NCBI GenBank assembly: GCA_002482705.1
Contig: DLGM01000234.1
Span: 1,172 to 6,557, forward strand
Length of the DNA: 5,386 bases
Reading direction: 5' to 3'
DNA from: Cyanobacteria bacterium UBA7694
GTDB taxonomy: Bacteria; Cyanobacteriota; Sericytochromatia; UBA7694
The notes below the pieces were generated by a model. The model was given only the letters and a program-made list of their open reading frames with translations. It was not told the DNA's origin and did no database searches. The translations under genes and the position numbers were made by a program. How positions within the stretch are numbered: position 1 is the first letter of the stretch; every line of letters begins with the position of its first letter. Shown here piece after piece: positions 1-5,386 of this stretch.

Positions 1-698
1 GCTGGCTCGAACCACCAGATGGGGCGAGTCACTACAGCGAACAACTGGTAGCCTGGGAACACCTGCCTGTTTGGATGGAGCCACCGCGTTTATCCGAACC
101 GCTGATGCAGCGCAGTGATTTTGGTTTACCAGACGCTCACTGGTATGTGTGCGCTCAGAATCCGCTCAAGTTTCACCCGGCCTTTGACGCCATTTTGGCT
201 GCCATTCTCACCCAAGATCCCCTCGGGCAATTATTAATGGTCTGCCCTGCTGCGCTGACCCCCTTGCGCGACCTTCTCCTGGCCCGCTTCCGGCGCACCA
301 TGCCCGAACTCATGGCGCGGATTTGGGTATTGCCCCCCCTCACCCCCGAACAGTTTAACCACCTCCTGGCCCTGGGTGACGTGATTCTCGACCCGCTGGC
401 CTATGGGGGAGGAACCACCGCTTACCAAGCGCTGGGATTGGGAAAACCGGTGGTCACCTTACCAGGCAAGTTTATGGTCGGGCGCATTACCCAAGCCTGT
501 TACCAGCAGATGGGCATTGCAGGCCCAGTGGCCCACAGCGCAGCCGAATATGTGCGTTTAGCGGTCGCGCTTGGCACAGACCCGGCTTATAATCAGCAAA
601 TATGCCAACAGATTTTGGCACATCACGGGCAAATTTTCCGCGATCAACGGGTCATCACGTCTTTTGCTAACTTTTTACAGCAGGGCCGCCAAGGTTAA
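1..698 (+). CDS. GT41 (SPINDLY/OGT-like) glycosyltransferase, C-terminal part
   Basis: The reading frame is open from the left edge (first full codon at 3) to TAA at 696-698, so this is the C-terminal ~231 residues of a longer protein. The family transfers a sugar (GlcNAc or fucose in known members) from a nucleotide-sugar to protein Ser/Thr, usually with TPR repeats ahead of the catalytic domain; those would lie outside the window. Seen here: a HYSEQL block near 30-47, which in the family precedes the linker to the second Rossmann lobe. Next comes NPLKFHP (159-179), whose Lys at 168-170 matches the nucleotide-phosphate-binding Lys of OGT. The sugar-nucleotide loop LDPLAYGGGTTAYQ (387-428) follows, then GKPVVTLPGKF and GRITQACYQQMGI. 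The last ~60 residues match the family's helical end (YVRLAVALGTD). Bacterial relatives usually read GGNTxxE in the loop; here it is GGTTAYQ, with Gln for the acidic residue. A later Met at 75 is in frame but would cut into the conserved domain, so it is not the start. Acceptor and sugar are unknown. Confidence 0.87.
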   Translation, partial: WLEPPDGASHYSEQLVAWEHLPVWMEPPRLSEPLMQRSDFGLPDAHWYVCAQNPLKFHPAFDAILAAILTQDPLGQLLMVCPAALTPLRDLLLARFRRTMPELMARIWVLPPLTPEQFNHLLALGDVILDPLAYGGGTTAYQALGLGKPVVTLPGKFMVGRITQACYQQMGIAGPVAHSAAEYVRLAVALGTDPAYNQQICQQILAHHGQIFRDQRVITSFANFLQQGRQG

Positions 699-725
699 GA
701 TTCACCCTTCACTTGATGCAACGCA

Positions 726-754
726 TACAAAAAAGACCGACCGTGCTTTATAAT
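726..754 (+). promoter_or_regulatory. Sigma70-type promoter of the acyl-CoA dehydrogenase gene
   Basis: A perfect -10 hexamer TATAAT lies at 749-754. At 17-bp spacing the -35 position is TACAAA (726-731), a weak 3/6 match to TTGACA. Transcription would start near 761, giving a leader of about 30 nt. A weak -35 with a perfect -10 is common in regulated promoters. No terminator is visible between the upstream stop at 698 and this promoter, so some read-through from the GT41 gene is possible. Confidence 0.65.
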
Positions 755-775
755 ACGATCAGAATCTTTAATCGT
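755..775 (+). promoter_or_regulatory. Imperfect 21-bp dyad at the transcription start, candidate operator
   Basis: ACGAT (755-759) and ATCGT (771-775) are perfect inverted arms. Two further symmetric pairs inside bring the total to 7 of 10 positions about a centre at 765. The element starts right after the TATAAT box and covers the predicted start site, the classic place for a repressor to block transcription. It does not match the E. coli FadR or Pseudomonas PsrA consensus as I know them. In RNA it could form only a weak 5-bp stem. Confidence 0.4.
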
Positions 776-791
776 GTGAAAGGCAAATTGC

Positions 792-2531
792 ATGTCCACA
801 GCCAAAAACGGTTTCCTGCGTAATCTCTTCCTGGGAGATATCCACGAAGACAAAATTTTCCCCGTACCGGTCATGAGCGCCGATGAACAAGAAACCATCG
901 ACATGATTGGTGACAGCATCCGCAGCTTTGGCAAAAGTGTCGATCAGGACAAAATCGACAAGGAAGAAAAGCTGCCCCCAGCACTGCTCAATAAAATGAA
1001 GGAGCTGGGCCTGTTTGGGCTGGTGATCCCGGAAGAATATGACGGCATTGGTTTGACCGTTTCTGGCTACGCTCGCGTCCTGGAAGATCTGGCTGTGCTC
1101 GGCAGTGCCGTTGCCGCCACCGTGGGCGCACACCAAAGTATTGGCATGAAAGGGCTGTTGCTGTTTGGCAACGAAGCCCAAAAACAGAAATACCTGCCCG
1201 ATCTGGCCAGCGGCGAGCTGATCGCCGGGTTTTGTTTGACCGAGCCCAACTCCGGCTCTGATGCCGCCAGCATTCGCACCCGTGCAGTGCTCAGCGAAGA
1301 CAAAACCCACTACCTCCTCAACGGCGAAAAACAGTTTATTACCAACGGCGGAATTGCCGACTTCTATACCGTTTTTGCCCAAACACCCGTCACTGAAAAT
1401 GGCGAAACCAAAGACAAAATCACCGCCTTTATGGTCACCCGCGACATGGGGGGCGTCAGCAGCGGCCCCGAAGAGCAAAAAATGGGCTGGAAGGGTTCTT
1501 CCACCACCATGGTCTACTTCGAAAATGTCAAAGTGCCCGTCGAGAACGTGCTCTGGGAAGTGGGCAAAGGCTTCAAAATCGCGATGGAGATTCTCAACAA
1601 TGGCCGCTTGAGCACTTCGACCGCTTCTCTGGGAGTCGCCCGTCACCTGATCAATATGAGCATTAAATACGCCAATGAGCGCAAACAATTTGGCCAAAAT
1701 ATTGGCCGCTTTGAAATCATCAAAGAAAAAATTGCCCACATGGCAATGCTCGCTTATGGCATGCAATGCGTGGGTTATCTGACCGCCGGTTTGGTGGATG
1801 GCGGCGAAGAAGACTACGCCATTGAAGCCGCTGTCGCCAAAGTGTACAGCACCGAAGCCCTGTGGAAAATCTGTGATGAAGCCCTGCAAATTCATGGGGG
1901 TATGGGTTATTGCCGCGAACTGGGCATTGAGCGCTTTATGCGTGACGCCCGCTTAGGCCTGATTGTCGAAGGCACCAGCGAAATTTCCCGCGCCATGATT
2001 GCCCTAGAAGGCTTAAAAACCCTGGGTCAGTTCCTGAAAAAAGCCGGTCTCAAGGGTTACGCCCAGAAAAAGCTCAGCAGCGCCAAGCTTACCAAAGCCC
2101 ATCCCCTGCTGGCCACGGAAGCCCAACTCTTCAGCAAAGGGGTTGATAAGCTCAGTGCCTATGCCATGGACCTGATTCGGGTTCACAAAAAAGGCGTTAT
2201 TACCCAGCAACTGCACCAAAAACGGATTGCCGAAAGTGTGATGGATCTGTATGTCATGGCCGCCATGATTGCCAGCACCACCACCCTGCTCAACCAAGGC
2301 AAAACCAAAGAACAGGCCCTGACAGAACTTTACATGACCCGTTCTTTCTGCCGCATGGGGTATGACCGCATCAGCAACCACATGAGCCAATTCGATCTCA
2401 ACCACGATCCTTATATCAACCGTTTGGCCGAGAAGCTCTACGCTGATGGGAGTTTTGTGCCACAAATCTCTGATTTAGGTACTGCCGAGGCTCGCCAGGC
2501 CGAACCAGAGTTGGCAACCATGGCCTCCTAA
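792..2531 (+). CDS. Acyl-CoA dehydrogenase, long/very-long-chain (VLCAD/ACAD9-like) type
   Basis: This 579-residue flavoenzyme would catalyse the first step of fatty-acid beta-oxidation, alpha,beta-dehydrogenation of acyl-CoA, passing electrons to an electron-transfer flavoprotein. Domain order: N-terminal helical domain (~30-143); beta domain with FCLTEPNSGSD (147-157), NGEKQFITNG (177-186) and MGWKGSST (231-238); C-terminal helical domain with ERKQFGQNI (296-304), IHGGMGY (367-373), RDAR (384-387) and IVEGTSEI. The Glu of that last motif, E393, aligns with the catalytic base of MCAD (Glu376). About 170 further residues form the extra C-terminal helical region found in VLCAD, ACAD9 and Bacillus FadE-type enzymes and absent from ~380-residue short/medium-chain enzymes. 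There is no signal peptide; a cytoplasmic or membrane-associated location is likely. The ATG is preceded by GAAAGG (778-783) at 8-nt spacing; the next in-frame Met (873) is already within the aligned region. It has its own promoter and terminator, so it is probably monocistronic. Exact chain-length preference cannot be read from sequence. Confidence 0.95.
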   Translation: MSTAKNGFLRNLFLGDIHEDKIFPVPVMSADEQETIDMIGDSIRSFGKSVDQDKIDKEEKLPPALLNKMKELGLFGLVIPEEYDGIGLTVSGYARVLEDLAVLGSAVAATVGAHQSIGMKGLLLFGNEAQKQKYLPDLASGELIAGFCLTEPNSGSDAASIRTRAVLSEDKTHYLLNGEKQFITNGGIADFYTVFAQTPVTENGETKDKITAFMVTRDMGGVSSGPEEQKMGWKGSSTTMVYFENVKVPVENVLWEVGKGFKIAMEILNNGRLSTSTASLGVARHLINMSIKYANERKQFGQNIGRFEIIKEKIAHMAMLAYGMQCVGYLTAGLVDGGEEDYAIEAAVAKVYSTEALWKICDEALQIHGGMGYCRELGIERFMRDARLGLIVEGTSEISRAMIALEGLKTLGQFLKKAGLKGYAQKKLSSAKLTKAHPLLATEAQLFSKGVDKLSAYAMDLIRVHKKGVITQQLHQKRIAESVMDLYVMAAMIASTTTLLNQGKTKEQALTELYMTRSFCRMGYDRISNHMSQFDLNHDPYINRLAEKLYADGSFVPQISDLGTAEARQAEPELATMAS

Positions 2532-2546
2532 GCCCCATCGGCTTTT
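2531..2546 (+). terminator. Small hairpin plus T-run immediately after the stop codon
   Basis: AGCC (2531-2534) can pair with GGCT (2540-2543) around a 5-nt loop, followed by Ts to 2546. A 4-bp stem is weak alone. It may be an accessory terminator or an RNA end-stabilising element in tandem with the strong hairpin that begins at 2547. Confidence 0.3.
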
Positions 2547-2582
2547 AGTCCCTCTGGTGGATTCACCGGAGGGACTTTTGTT
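2547..2582 (+). terminator. Strong rho-independent terminator of the acyl-CoA dehydrogenase gene
   Basis: AGTCCCTCTGGTG (2547-2559) pairs with CACCGGAGGGACT (2564-2576) across a GATT loop. This gives a 13-bp stem in which the only imperfection is one U-G wobble, followed by TTTTGTT. It starts 15 nt after the TAA at 2529-2531 and separates this gene from the rseP operon. The stem is nearly symmetric, but the opposite strand has no gene that would need it. Confidence 0.9.
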
Positions 2583-2606
2583 AGGTTAAAAGGCCATAAG
2601 GCGGTG

Positions 2607-2624
2607 CTGTGCCCACTGGCACAG
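2607..2624 (+). promoter_or_regulatory. Perfect 18-bp inverted repeat over the rseP -35 region, candidate operator
   Basis: CTGTGCC (2607-2613) and GGCACAG (2618-2624) are exact inverted arms of 7 bp around CACT. The element covers the -35 position and ends 6 bp before the -10 box. No T-run follows, so it is not a terminator. Placement fits a dimeric regulator: a repressor occluding the -35, or an activator compensating for a poor -35. Confidence 0.5.
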
Positions 2625-2636
2625 ATTTGGTATACT
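2608..2636 (+). promoter_or_regulatory. Extended -10 promoter of the rseP operon
   Basis: TGGTATACT (2628-2636) combines a TGn extension with a TATACT -10 hexamer (5/6 to TATAAT). The -35 position at 17-bp spacing reads TGTGCC and is essentially non-consensus, as is typical of extended -10 promoters. The predicted start near 2643 gives a leader of about 55 nt. Confidence 0.6.
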
Positions 2637-2648
2637 TCAAGCAGGATC

Positions 2649-2682
2649 CCCGCCACCCTCAGGAGCGGGCGCGCCCAGGCGC
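2649..2682 (+). other. GC-rich structured leader upstream of rseP
   Basis: CCCGC (2649-2653) can pair with GCGGG (2665-2669), and GCGCC (2671-2675) with GGCGC (2678-2682). A 10-bp perfect palindrome, GGGCGCGCCC, lies at 2667-2676 and overlaps both, so alternative folds are possible. The last stem ends just where the Shine-Dalgarno sequence begins (2683). Weak evidence for post-transcriptional control. Confidence 0.25.
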
Positions 2683-2690
2683 AAAGGGAG
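2683..2690 (+). promoter_or_regulatory. Ribosome binding site fixing the GTG start of rseP
   Basis: AAAGGGAG lies 7 nt before GTG at 2698. It is the best Shine-Dalgarno match nearby, and the GTG begins a membrane segment leading directly into HEFGH, so this start is favoured although it is not ATG. Confidence 0.75.
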
Positions 2691-2697
2691 CTTTCGC

Positions 2698-3768
2698 GTG
2701 AATTTGGTACATATTTTGTTGGTTATTTTTGTTTTGGCGCTGCTGATCGCCATTCACGAGTTCGGACACTTTATCTGCGCTAAAAGCCTGGGTGTTCCGG
2801 TCAAGATTTTTTCGATTGGTTTTCCCCTGGGAAGTAAACCCCTGTTTGGTTTCCGCTGGGGTGAAACCGATGTCCAGCTCAACCCGTTGCCCTTGGGCGG
2901 GTTTTGCGCGTTTATGGACGATGAAAACAGCGCCGAAGGTGAAGCTGAATTCGCGCCAGGAGACAAGCGTTTCCTCAAAAATCGGGCCATCTGGGAACGG
3001 GCCATTATTATCTCCGGTGGAGTGATAGCCAACATTATTGTGGCTTATATTATTTTGGTGGGGCTGGTATTTGGCACAGGTATCCCCGATGGCGAGGCCA
3101 ATGGCGTCATGGTCGGCCAAGTCATGGAGAAATCCCCGGCCGCTGCCGCCGGGTTTGCCATGGGAGATAAAATCCTGAGCATCAATGGGCAAGTCGTCAA
3201 GAAGCCCGAAGACATGCAAGAAAAAGTCAAATCCTTGGTGGGTCAAAAAATTGAGGTTCAGGTTGAACGCCAAAATAAACAGTTGACGCTCACGCCCCAA
3301 CCCGCCGCCAACGGTACAATTGGCGTACAAATTGGTACCCTGGCCAAGCGACGCCCGGCTGCCAATGCGATCGAACCCTTTACCCAAGGGGCCAAAGACA
3401 TGGTCGGCATGAGTAGCATGTTGGTCGGGGCGCTGGGTAAACTCGTCAGCGGAGCCTTGCCCCTGAATCAGGTAGGGGGCTTGGTAGAAGTCGTACACAT
3501 GGGCTCCAAAGTTTCCCAAACCGGGTTTACCCAACTGCTGTACTTCGCCGCTTTAATCAGCATTGAGCTGGCCATTCTCAACATTCTGCCCATTCCGGCC
3601 CTCGACGGAGGACACCTCTTTCTGCTGCTGATTGAAGGCCTGCGGGGGCGACCACTGCCACGCCGCATCGAAGAAAACATGCACTATGCCGGGTTTATTC
3701 TCCTGATTGGCCTAGGTGTCCTGCTCATTTTTAAAGACGTTTGGAGTATCGCCAGAGGAGGGGGTTAA
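2698..3768 (+). CDS. rseP: RIP (site-2) zinc metalloprotease RseP, peptidase family M50B
   Basis: This 356-residue intramembrane protease cuts single-pass membrane substrates such as anti-sigma factors or remnant signal peptides in the inner membrane. Membrane segments: ~3-25 carrying the zinc motif HEFGH (20-24, with His20, His24 and catalytic Glu21); ~103-126 with GVIAN (108-112); ~280-303, ending in NILPIPALDGGH (295-306), where Asp303 is the third zinc ligand; ~331-346. A single PDZ domain spans ~136-205 (MVGQVMEKSPAAAAGF, then GDKILSING). E. coli RseP has two PDZ domains and ~450 residues; the shorter one-PDZ form is usual in cyanobacteria and several other phyla. All catalytic residues are present. 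The GTG start is supported by AAAGGGAG upstream. It heads an operon: the next gene begins 3 nt after its TAA, with that gene's ribosome binding site inside the rseP 3' end. Natural substrate and partner sigma factor are not in the window. Confidence 0.95.
   Translation: MNLVHILLVIFVLALLIAIHEFGHFICAKSLGVPVKIFSIGFPLGSKPLFGFRWGETDVQLNPLPLGGFCAFMDDENSAEGEAEFAPGDKRFLKNRAIWERAIIISGGVIANIIVAYIILVGLVFGTGIPDGEANGVMVGQVMEKSPAAAAGFAMGDKILSINGQVVKKPEDMQEKVKSLVGQKIEVQVERQNKQLTLTPQPAANGTIGVQIGTLAKRRPAANAIEPFTQGAKDMVGMSSMLVGALGKLVSGALPLNQVGGLVEVVHMGSKVSQTGFTQLLYFAALISIELAILNILPIPALDGGHLFLLLIEGLRGRPLPRRIEENMHYAGFILLIGLGVLLIFKDVWSIARGGG
3756..3761 (+). promoter_or_regulatory. Perfect Shine-Dalgarno inside the end of rseP for the next gene
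   Basis: AGGAGG, within a purine-rich run 3754-3764 that encodes the last Arg-Gly-Gly-Gly of rseP, sits 10 nt before ATG at 3772. It settles the start of the downstream gene and indicates co-translation of the pair. Confidence 0.75.
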
Positions 3769-3771
3769 GAG

Positions 3772-4704
3772 ATGGCCCTTCGTATTATCCGTAAATCTGC
3801 ATCCCAGAGCCATATCGAAATTATTAAAGGCAGCGCCACTCAAGCGCCCCGTCTGACCCTCACGGCCTACGCCGCCACCTTGTCAGAAGCTGAACATATT
3901 CTCAATTGGCGGGCTTCAGCTCCGAGTTGGCTGCGCCTTGAGTGTGAATGGATCTTGGTACGCGGCCCCCAGCTCAAAGAAGTCCCCCGCCCGACCTTAC
4001 AACCGAACGAACAGAGCCTTAAAATTCTGAGCGCAGGTGAAAACAATACGCCCGCCAAGCAGCTACACATCATGCTCAAAGAGGCCAGCAGCCCATTCAG
4101 CCTCGTCATGGTTCACCAACCTCCAGCCCTGGGCACCTGGCTCGAAAACACCCTCAAACACCTTGAAACCCATCCCGACTGTGGGGCCGCTGGCCCCGTC
4201 TTAATGGGGCAGGCGGGTATTAGCGCAGCCGGTTGGGCTCCCTTGGACGCTTCGGCCCCCCCTCATGAAATTATCTGGGAGCAACAGAGCTACCCAACCC
4301 AGGCTGAGCCCGGATGGCACCCGCTGTTACAAGGGCTACCCGTCAGTGTCTTTAAACAATTATCCCCCTTTCGCTCAGTGCCCGCCCTGAGTGAAGGCTG
4401 TATTCTGCGCAATTCGGCAGTGCTGGCGCTGCCAGAAAGCTGCTGGGATAAGCTCCCTGAGACCGCACTGGTTCGCGCACTTTGCCTCGACCTACGCAAG
4501 GCCCAATACTGGGTCCATGTAGTCGCAACTCTGCTGGAAGCACCGGCCCATGTCAGCCCAACCACCTTGCCACCGCTGTCGCTCACCAGCGTTTACCAGG
4601 CCTTGGGATTTGTAGCCGTAGCCCGAGGCACCTATGCCCCGGAGCCCTCGCCCCCCCCTGAAATGGAGATTGAAGCCTACCTAGCCCACAAGGATTTACC
4701 ATGA
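3772..4704 (+). CDS. Uncharacterised protein, degenerate GT-A / family-2 glycosyltransferase-like
   Basis: This 310-residue protein has no signal peptide or membrane segment. I do not recognise a named family, but its layout follows GT2 enzymes. Residues 82-105 (SLKILSAGENNTPAKQLHIMLKEA) resemble the segment where GT2 proteins have a variable N-x-G-x-x-x-A-x-N stretch. VMVHQPPALGTWLENTLKHL (112-131) corresponds to the strand, acidic DxD loop and following helix. HPDCGAAGPVLM then GISAAGW (134-155) matches the common hP.vG.vGP.l....I...G pattern, and LSEGCILRN (206-214) the later acceptor-side strand. The DxD position reads HQP, so metal-dependent sugar transfer in the classic manner is doubtful. 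It may be a non-catalytic partner or use another chemistry. It starts 3 nt after rseP and overlaps the next gene by ATGA, so the three are co-transcribed and probably translationally coupled. Tracts of 7 C (4256-4262) and 8 C (4651-4658) lie within it. Fold assignment is inference from motif layout. Confidence 0.6.
   Translation: MALRIIRKSASQSHIEIIKGSATQAPRLTLTAYAATLSEAEHILNWRASAPSWLRLECEWILVRGPQLKEVPRPTLQPNEQSLKILSAGENNTPAKQLHIMLKEASSPFSLVMVHQPPALGTWLENTLKHLETHPDCGAAGPVLMGQAGISAAGWAPLDASAPPHEIIWEQQSYPTQAEPGWHPLLQGLPVSVFKQLSPFRSVPALSEGCILRNSAVLALPESCWDKLPETALVRALCLDLRKAQYWVHVVATLLEAPAHVSPTTLPPLSLTSVYQALGFVAVARGTYAPEPSPPPEMEIEAYLAHKDLP
4651..4658 (+). repeat. C8 mononucleotide tract near the 3' end of the GT-like gene
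   Basis: Eight consecutive C encode part of a Ser-Pro-Pro-Pro stretch. Gain of one C would give an immediate TGA; loss of one C reaches TAG eight codons after the tract. Either change would remove the last ~15 residues and alter the overlap with the next gene. A C7 run lies at 4256-4262 in the same gene, and another at 333-339 in the GT41 gene. Slippage is possible but not shown. Confidence 0.5.
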
Positions 4705-5386
4705 AGCTAAGTGTCATTGCCTACCTTCCCGCCCAGTCCCCGCGCGTCAATCGCCACCTGATCCACAGCCTAATTCACCAAAGCATTGCCATTGAAGTCA
4801 TCGTAGTCCATGATGGGGCTGTCCCCGAAACGGTTCCCAGCTCCTGGAAAGTATTGCCCCTACCTGCAGGCCAAGGGCGCATGGAAGCTTGGCAACAGGG
4901 TTTGGCCCATGCCAGCGGGGAAGCGATTATTTTTGCCCATCCAGAAGTGAGCTACCATCCTCGCCACAGCGAGGTTATGCTCAAAGCATTGTCACAGCCA
5001 AAAGCCTGGGCAGCCGCCAGCCAGGTACAATATATCGACACCGAGCTCAACCCTCTGCCCACCCCGGCATTTTTACCCCAGAGTGTCGGCGACTGGCGCG
5101 GCCCTCTGTTACGCAATCAGTGGCCTTTACCGATGGGAGCCCTGGCTTTTCAACGCAAAGCCCTGTCCCATCCCTCTGAGAGTCAGTTTGGGGATTGGCA
5201 AGAGGTTGCCTTTTTAGGAGGCCTCCTCAGCCAAGGGTTGCCCGCCATTTTACCCTTTGCGACCGTTACAGCTATTCCTGAAGCACCCGTTGTCCATCAA
5301 CCGGACGGCTTCTTAAAATTATTTGACCACTGGATACGCACCTATTCGCCCCATCAGTTGGCCCCTGAAAATGCCTGCCCGGCTGA
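4701..5386 (+). CDS. GT-A / family-2-like glycosyltransferase, N-terminal part (runs off the window)
   Basis: The frame is open from ATG at 4701 to the right edge (228 full codons, no stop). The start overlaps the preceding TGA as ATGA, a standard sign of translational coupling. The N-terminus KLSVIAYLPAQ (2-12), then LIHSLIHQ (20-27) and IEVIVVHDG (31-39) follow the GT2 nucleotide-binding opening: strand, helix L..sL..Q, strand EvIVVdDG, with Asp38 at the expected uridine-binding position. GQGRMEAWQQGLAHASGEAIIFAHPE (57-82) matches the next conserved block, G.g.A.N.Gl..a.GeyI.FlD.D. However, the DxD site reads AHPE, so only one acidic residue remains, and the usual Asn in the A.N.G part is Gln. 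Family-2 enzymes build surface polysaccharides or glycolipids at the cytoplasmic face of the membrane. The missing C-terminus could hold membrane segments or an acceptor domain. The link to rseP and the preceding GT-like gene suggests a joint role. Confidence 0.75.
   Translation, partial: MKLSVIAYLPAQSPRVNRHLIHSLIHQSIAIEVIVVHDGAVPETVPSSWKVLPLPAGQGRMEAWQQGLAHASGEAIIFAHPEVSYHPRHSEVMLKALSQPKAWAAASQVQYIDTELNPLPTPAFLPQSVGDWRGPLLRNQWPLPMGALAFQRKALSHPSESQFGDWQEVAFLGGLLSQGLPAILPFATVTAIPEAPVVHQPDGFLKLFDHWIRTYSPHQLAPENACPA

Noticed and set aside
571..753. Short + strand frame of 60 codons crossing the GT41 stop and the promoter
   Set aside because: It overlaps the conserved end of the GT41 domain in another frame and ends within the TATAAT box; no ribosome binding site or motif.
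1692..1707. Inverted repeat GGCCAA-AATA-TTGGCC inside the acyl-CoA dehydrogenase gene
   Set aside because: It encodes part of the conserved FGQNIGR region in which the codons explain the sequence; there is no T-run or regulatory context, so chance is the simplest reading.
768..1895. Long open frame (375 codons) on the minus strand opposite the acyl-CoA dehydrogenase gene
   Set aside because: Its translation is low-complexity-like, rich in Phe, His, Gly and Ala, with no recognisable motif. It lies entirely antisense to a strongly supported enzyme and is explained by codon bias of the + strand gene.
2607..2624. LexA (SOS) box reading of CTGT...ACAG upstream of rseP
   Set aside because: The E. 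coli LexA site needs CTGT-N8-ACAG; here the spacing is N10, and the inner bases extend the dyad with GCC/GGC, unlike an SOS box.
2659..3534. Open frame of 291 codons on the minus strand opposite rseP
   Set aside because: It mirrors the rseP coding frame, shows no family motif and would run against the rseP promoter and leader; it is a shadow of codon use.
4889..5179. Alternative + strand frame of 96 codons inside the last gene
   Set aside because: The frame beginning at ATG 4701 stays open to the window end and carries GT2 motifs and the ATGA overlap; the 96-codon frame has no motif or ribosome binding site of note.

Overview
The window looks like bacterial chromosomal DNA: moderately GC-rich, tightly packed, with every gene on the + strand and short intergenic gaps. 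I see no RNA gene, mobile element or CRISPR array. The organism cannot be named with confidence. The site-2 protease has a single PDZ domain and no second one. Its region around the second membrane segment (NRAIWERAII, then GVIAN, then GIPD) reads more like the cyanobacterial-type protein than the 450-residue E. coli type. Together with a long-chain acyl-CoA dehydrogenase, which implies heterotrophy, and a large-family GT41 glycosyltransferase, this fits a non-photosynthetic relative of cyanobacteria (Vampirovibrionia/Melainabacteria). That is only a tentative inference.

Layout. Positions 1-698 hold the C-terminal catalytic end of a SPINDLY/OGT-like (GT41) glycosyltransferase that enters from the left. 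A short gap carries a clear TATAAT promoter and an imperfect dyad, followed by a monocistronic-looking acyl-CoA dehydrogenase gene (792-2531). That gene ends at a strong intrinsic terminator, possibly doubled. A second promoter (extended -10, TGGTATACT), with a perfect 18-bp inverted repeat over its -35 region and a GC-rich leader, opens an operon. This operon holds the site-2 protease gene rseP (GTG start at 2698), then a 310-residue protein that looks like a degenerate GT-A/family-2 glycosyltransferase, then a second GT-A-like protein that overlaps it by ATGA and runs off the right edge.

How the genes fit together. The acyl-CoA dehydrogenase is a self-contained beta-oxidation unit, set off by its own promoter, possible operator and terminator. 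The rseP operon ties an intramembrane protease of envelope signalling to two glycosyltransferase-like proteins through 3-nt spacing and a start-stop overlap, which suggests a shared role at the envelope or in surface glycans. The GT41 enzyme to the left adds another glycosylation function but is separate transcriptionally. The most interesting signals are the two candidate operators, the pairing of rseP with two glycosyltransferase-like proteins that lack a clear DxD motif, and runs of 7-8 C that occur only in the glycosyltransferase-related genes.
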